DNA from: Gammaproteobacteria bacterium
GTDB taxonomy: Bacteria; Pseudomonadota; Gammaproteobacteria; UWMA-0217
DNA: 7,433 bases
Direction of reading: 5' to 3'
Assembly: GCA_011330835.1 (NCBI GenBank)
Contig: DRPO01000056.1
Span: 1 to 7,433, forward strand
Shown here piece after piece: positions 4,998-7,433 of this stretch (its first letter is position 1; each line of letters starts with the position of its first letter). Under the pieces are notes generated by a model. The model saw only the letters and a program-made list of their open reading frames with translations, was not told the DNA's origin and did not search any database. Position numbers and translations under genes: made by a program.

Positions 4998-6014
4998 ATG
5001 CAAATCCTTGAAAATGTTTCTCTCAAACGCTGCAACACGTTTGCTGTCGAAGCGCGCGCGCGGTACTTGGCGGTGCTCGAATCGGCGGCGGATGCCGGGG
5101 CGCTGACCGACTGGCTGGCGGGGCGCGATCTCCCGTGGCTGGTGCTGGGGGAGGGGAGCAATGTGTTGTTTCGGCGGGACTTTCCGGGCGTGATCATCCA
5201 TCCGGCTTTCACCGGTGTGGAACGGCTGGGGGAGCAGGCGGGCGCGGTGCATTTTCGCGCGGCGGCGGGTGAGCGCTGGCATGATCTGGTCATGGCGACG
5301 ATCGCGCAGGGGGCCGCGGGGCTGGAGAATCTGTCGCTGATCCCGGGGACGGTGGGCGCCGCGCCGGTGCAGAATATCGGCGCCTATGGCGTGGAGTTGC
5401 AGTCCTGCTTTCATGAACTGACGGCGTTGGATCTGCGCGAGGGGGAACTCCGCCGTTTCGACCGCGAGGCGGCGGCGTTCGGCTATCGGGACAGCCATTT
5501 CAAGCGCCATCCCGATCGCTATCTGATTCTCGATGTGACCCTGGCGTTGCCGCTCGAACCGGTCTGGCGTCTCGACTATGGCGGGCTGCGGGACGCATTG
5601 GCGAATGCGCCGGAGACGCAATTGTCCGCCGCCCGGATCAGTGACGCGGTCTGTCGCATCCGGCGGAGCAAGCTGCCCGATCCGGCGCGGCTCGGCAATG
5701 CCGGCAGTTTTTTCAAGAATCCCGTCGTTTCCCGCGCGCAGGCCGAGGCGTTGCGATCCCGTTTTCCCGAACTGCCGCTTTTCCCGGCGGGGGAAGGAGC
5801 GGTGAAGCTGTCGGCGGCCTGGATGATCGAGCGCTGTGGCTGGAAAGGATATCGGCGCGGCGCGGCGGGAGTCTCCCCGCAACATGCGCTGGTGCTGGTC
5901 AATCACGGCGGAGCCTCCGGGGAGGCGATCTGGCGTCTGGCGCGGGATATTCAGGCGTCGGTGGCCGATACCTTTGGCGTGGAACTGTCGCCCGAACCGA
6001 GGATCGTGGGGTGA
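4998..6014 (+). CDS. murB: UDP-N-acetylenolpyruvoylglucosamine reductase MurB
   Basis: MurB is the cytoplasmic flavoenzyme that reduces UDP-GlcNAc-enolpyruvate with NADPH to UDP-MurNAc, the second committed step of peptidoglycan synthesis. The 338-residue product matches E. coli MurB from end to end. FAD-binding segments are GEGSNVLF (about 51-58) and IPGTVGAAPVQNIGAYGVE (about 115-133). Counterparts of the E. coli catalytic residues are Arg164 in FGYRDSHF, Ser237 in GNAGSFFKNP, and Glu333 in the C-terminal SPEPRIVG. It is the E. coli-like (type I) form. I chose ATG 4998 (MQILENVSLKRCNTF) because it lines up with the E. coli start; a TTG at 4965 would add 11 residues. The ribosome-binding site is weak. 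The stop overlaps the start of the ABC ATPase gene (GTGA). Confidence 0.96.
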   Translation: MQILENVSLKRCNTFAVEARARYLAVLESAADAGALTDWLAGRDLPWLVLGEGSNVLFRRDFPGVIIHPAFTGVERLGEQAGAVHFRAAAGERWHDLVMATIAQGAAGLENLSLIPGTVGAAPVQNIGAYGVELQSCFHELTALDLREGELRRFDREAAAFGYRDSHFKRHPDRYLILDVTLALPLEPVWRLDYGGLRDALANAPETQLSAARISDAVCRIRRSKLPDPARLGNAGSFFKNPVVSRAQAEALRSRFPELPLFPAGEGAVKLSAAWMIERCGWKGYRRGAAGVSPQHALVLVNHGGASGEAIWRLARDIQASVADTFGVELSPEPRIVG

Positions 6015-6604
6015 GTCCGCCGTTGCTGGAGGTGATCGGGTTGCGCGGGCTGTTTCCCGAGCCACTGGATTTTTCGCTGCGCGCGGGCGAATGCGTCACG
6101 GTGACCGGCCCCTCCGGCTGTGGCAAGACGCGTCTGTTGCGCGCCATCGCCGATCTCGATCCGGTGACGGCGACGATACGGTTCGAGGGGCGGCCTCGCG
6201 AGTCGATATCGCCCGACCAATGGCGTCGGCTGGTGAGCTATGTGCCGGCGGAGACCGCCTGGTGGGGCGAGCGGGTCGGTGATCATTTTCTGGCGCCTTG
6301 TCCCCGGGAGTGGCTGTCCCGCCTCGGGTTTGCCGAGGAGGTGATGCAGTGGACGGTGGCGCGGCTCTCCAGCGGTGAGAAGCAGCGTCTGGGCCTGCTG
6401 CGCGCATTGGCGCTGCGTCCCCGCGTGTTGCTGCTCGATGAACCCACCGCCAATCTCGATCCGGTCAATACCGAAAAGATGGAGCAACTGGTGCTGGAAT
6501 TTCTCGAACAACGGCCCGCCGGCGCGCTGTGGATTTCCCACGACGCCGCCCAGCGCCAAAGACTGTCGCGGCGCCGGCTGGCGCTGTGTGGGAGTTCTGA
6601 CTAA
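6011..6604 (+). CDS. Small ABC transporter ATP-binding protein (FetA/YbbL-like), no permease in view
   Basis: This 197-residue ABC ATPase has Walker A GPSGCGKT at 33-40, signature LSSGEKQRL at 119-127, Walker B VLLLDEP at 139-145 with catalytic Glu144, D-loop NLD at 148-150, and switch His177 in WISHD. The Q-loop reads SYVPAETAWW, with Ala80 where glutamine is usual. It resembles E. coli FetA (YbbL) but is shorter. I recall similar short proteins with VPAE in this position, so it may be a subfamily trait. The start is GTG at 6011, overlapping the murB stop by four bases, with GAGG at 5999-6002 as ribosome-binding site. It has no membrane segment and so needs a partner, but the next gene lies on the opposite strand. 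The substrate is unknown; FetA-like metal export is only one possibility. Confidence 0.9.
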   Translation: MSPPLLEVIGLRGLFPEPLDFSLRAGECVTVTGPSGCGKTRLLRAIADLDPVTATIRFEGRPRESISPDQWRRLVSYVPAETAWWGERVGDHFLAPCPREWLSRLGFAEEVMQWTVARLSSGEKQRLGLLRALALRPRVLLLDEPTANLDPVNTEKMEQLVLEFLEQRPAGALWISHDAAQRQRLSRRRLALCGSSD

Positions 6605-6609
6605 TGTCG

Positions 6610-6918
6610 TTATGGATTACCAGGCTTTCCGGTTCTTTCAACCCAGTAGTCGGGTTTGCGGTGTTGGTGCGCGACCGCAATGATTAGAATGTGATCGTTC
6701 TCAATGGAATACAATAGCTTGTAAGGAAATTTGTGGAGAAGGCATTTCCTGATTTCCCCTTGTTCCACCGACCAGGCTTCGGGGTATTGGCTAATTCTGC
6801 CCGCAGCGTTCCGAACCTCTTGTCGGAAACGTTGCCCCAAGCCCTCGAATTCCAGATCATAATACCTTGTGGCTTGATCGAGTTCCTCGTTGGCCAGGCT
6901 CGTGAAAACTACCCGCAC
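6610..6918 (-). CDS. RelE/ParE-family toxin
   Basis: This 102-residue protein has the RelE/ParE fold pattern: the first strand VVFTSLANEEL, two helices (about 10-45: DQATRYYDLEFEGLGQRFRQEV and on), ISQYPEAW, then the strands IRKCLLHKFPYKLLYSI and HILIIAVAHQHRKPDYW. The FPYKLLY and HQHRKPDYW segments are typical of the ParE-like branch. Family members poison gyrase or cut mRNA on the ribosome; which applies here cannot be told. The start is GTG at 6918, sharing its first base with the antitoxin's TAG stop, with GAGGA ahead of it inside the antitoxin gene, so translation is coupled. The C-terminal tail VERTGKPGNP extends a little past the usual end. It converges on the ABC ATPase gene with only five bases between the stops. 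Confidence 0.92.
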   Translation of the reverse strand: MRVVFTSLANEELDQATRYYDLEFEGLGQRFRQEVRNAAGRISQYPEAWSVEQGEIRKCLLHKFPYKLLYSIENDHILIIAVAHQHRKPDYWVERTGKPGNP

Positions 6919-7124
6919 TACGTTTCCTCGAAGATTTTCTCCAGAGCAATACCTTCCAGACGACCTTCCCTGTATGCTTTGAGGCGTTCTTCGGCCTCCT
7001 CGGCCCAGATTTGGTCGAGGGATTTGTCGGGCGCGTCGAGACTCTTGATGAGTCCTTCGACAACGGAGAACCGATCTTCAGGAGGGAGCTTCAGGGCTTG
7101 TTCAAGAATTTGTTTCGCGCTCAT
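6918..7124 (-). CDS. Addiction-module antitoxin (small helical, PF09720-like) of the RelE/ParE module
   Basis: This 68-residue, mostly helical and acidic protein has the pattern of the 'putative addiction module component' antitoxins: QILEQALKLPPEDRFSVVEGLIKSLD, then IWAEEAEERLKAYREG and a short tail. It should bind and neutralise the RelE/ParE toxin encoded one base later. It lacks a recognisable DNA-binding domain, so autoregulation, if any, probably needs the toxin complex. The ATG at 7124 is supported by the family's N-terminus, but the ribosome-binding site is poor. The nearest promoter-like hexamer is TATAAA at 7165-7160, in the end of the fold-back repeat, with no good -35. Confidence 0.9.
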   Translation of the reverse strand: MSAKQILEQALKLPPEDRFSVVEGLIKSLDAPDKSLDQIWAEEAEERLKAYREGRLEGIALEKIFEET

Positions 7125-7159
7125 TGGACTATTGACCAGAGACGGGATGATCTGTTGAG

Positions 7160-7328
7160 TTTATACTTCTCGCGTTCAAGAATACCCCGTTCAGGGTGCG
7201 TGGATTTTCGTCGAAAGCAAGGCGCAAAAACGCAGGCATAGTGGGGCTACGTCAAGTTTTTGCAACGCAGCTATCGGCGAAAAGACGCGCGCCATGAATG
7301 GGATATTCTTGATCGCGAGAAGTATAAA
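7160..7328. repeat. 169-base fold-back (MITE-like) palindromic repeat
   Basis: The two halves are reverse complements along almost their whole length. The ends match perfectly for 15 bases (TTTATACTTCTCGCG and its complement). After one mismatch, the pairing continues through AAGAATA, TTTTCG and GCAAAAAC (7224-7231, paired with 7256-7263) to a central TAG-TGGGG-CTA around 7244. By hand count about 80% of positions match, and several of the rest are transitions that still pair as G-U in RNA. It encodes no transposase. Both ends carry an outward-facing TATAAA. I see no clear target-site duplication. It resembles dispersed non-autonomous repeats, but copy number cannot be judged from one window. 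Confidence 0.8.
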
Positions 7329-7371
7329 TTGTTCGTACCCTGCTTTTCCGGCTTACGGCGTGGTTCGCCTT

Positions 7372-7398
7372 GTCATTCCCGCGAAAGCGGGAATCCAG
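7372..7398 (+). repeat. REP-type palindrome, copy 3 (variant stem)
   Basis: Arms ATTCCCGC and GCGGGAAT (7375-7382 and 7387-7394) close a GAAA loop, flanked by GTC and CCAG exactly as in the copies near 1100-1220. It differs from copy 2 at five positions, four of which form two compensatory base-pair changes. Confidence 0.88.
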
Positions 7399-7409
7399 TA
7401 TTGTGGGTG

Positions 7410-7433
7410 TGGATTCCGGGTCTTCGTTCCTCA
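7410..7433 (-). repeat. Start of a possible inverted partner REP, cut by the window end
   Basis: TGGATTCC at 7410-7417 is the exact reverse complement of GGAATCCA at 7390-7397. It is followed by GGGTCTTCG, as expected for the left arm and loop of another palindrome in opposite orientation. The rest lies outside the window. Confidence 0.5.

Larger units (their letters stand above)
7125..7433. other. Gene-free end of the window, mostly palindromic repeats
   Basis: These 309 bases hold no convincing gene. They contain a 169-base fold-back repeat (7160-7328), a REP-type palindrome (7372-7398) and the beginning of an inverted partner running off the window edge. The one open frame crossing part of it (7011-7241, plus strand) is antisense to the antitoxin and unlike any protein I know. 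Confidence 0.7.

Noticed and set aside
4851..6065. 404-codon open frame on the minus strand
   Set aside because: Antisense to murB, which is unmistakable from conserved FAD and catalytic motifs; the minus-strand product is Arg/Pro/Gln-rich with no domain.
7160..7188. Complete promoter for the RelE/ParE module
   Set aside because: TATAAA is a fair -10, but no acceptable -35 lies 16-18 bases upstream, so I do not list it as a promoter.

Overview
The window looks like accessory-rich chromosome of a fairly GC-rich proteobacterium, most likely a gammaproteobacterium. The evidence is an E. coli-type MurB, a WcaB-like acetyltransferase, REP-type palindromes and short-spaced, often overlapping genes. 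The species cannot be named from the sequence alone.

Layout. (1) 1-955, plus strand: the tail of an unrecognised basic protein, then an exported rhodanese-like protein 15 bases later, probably co-transcribed. (2) 956-1306: a gene-free gap between convergent genes, holding a perfect inverted pair of REP-type palindromes plus two partial copies. (3) 1307-3785, minus strand: a tight polysaccharide operon (GT2 glycosyltransferase, WcaB-like O-acetyltransferase, second GT2 glycosyltransferase) joined by two 4-base ATGA overlaps. A perfect TATAAT lies just ahead of its first codon, so the mRNA is probably leaderless. (4) 3917-4827, minus strand: a Phd/YefM antitoxin and PIN-domain VapC toxin pair, followed by an apparently partnerless ribbon-helix-helix antitoxin. 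Two TGTACA boxes, like YefM/Phd operators, sit in the promoter. (5) 4998-6604, plus strand: murB, overlapped by a small ABC ATPase gene with an unusual Q-loop and no visible permease. (6) 6610-7124, minus strand: a RelE/ParE toxin and its addiction-module antitoxin. (7) 7125-7433: no gene; a 169-base fold-back (MITE-like) repeat and another REP-type palindrome, with the start of a possible partner at the window edge.

How the parts fit together. The three polysaccharide genes probably add and acetylate sugars on a surface glycan. MurB makes UDP-MurNAc for peptidoglycan. The two toxin-antitoxin modules are self-contained cassettes flanking the murB-ABC pair, and with the palindromic repeats they suggest a region of gene insertion and loss. 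I found no CRISPR array, tRNA, rRNA, transposase or clearly new multi-gene system. The most notable points are the probable leaderless glycan operon, the murB-coupled ABC ATPase, the TGTACA operator, the fold-back repeat beside a toxin-antitoxin module, and the covarying REP hairpins.
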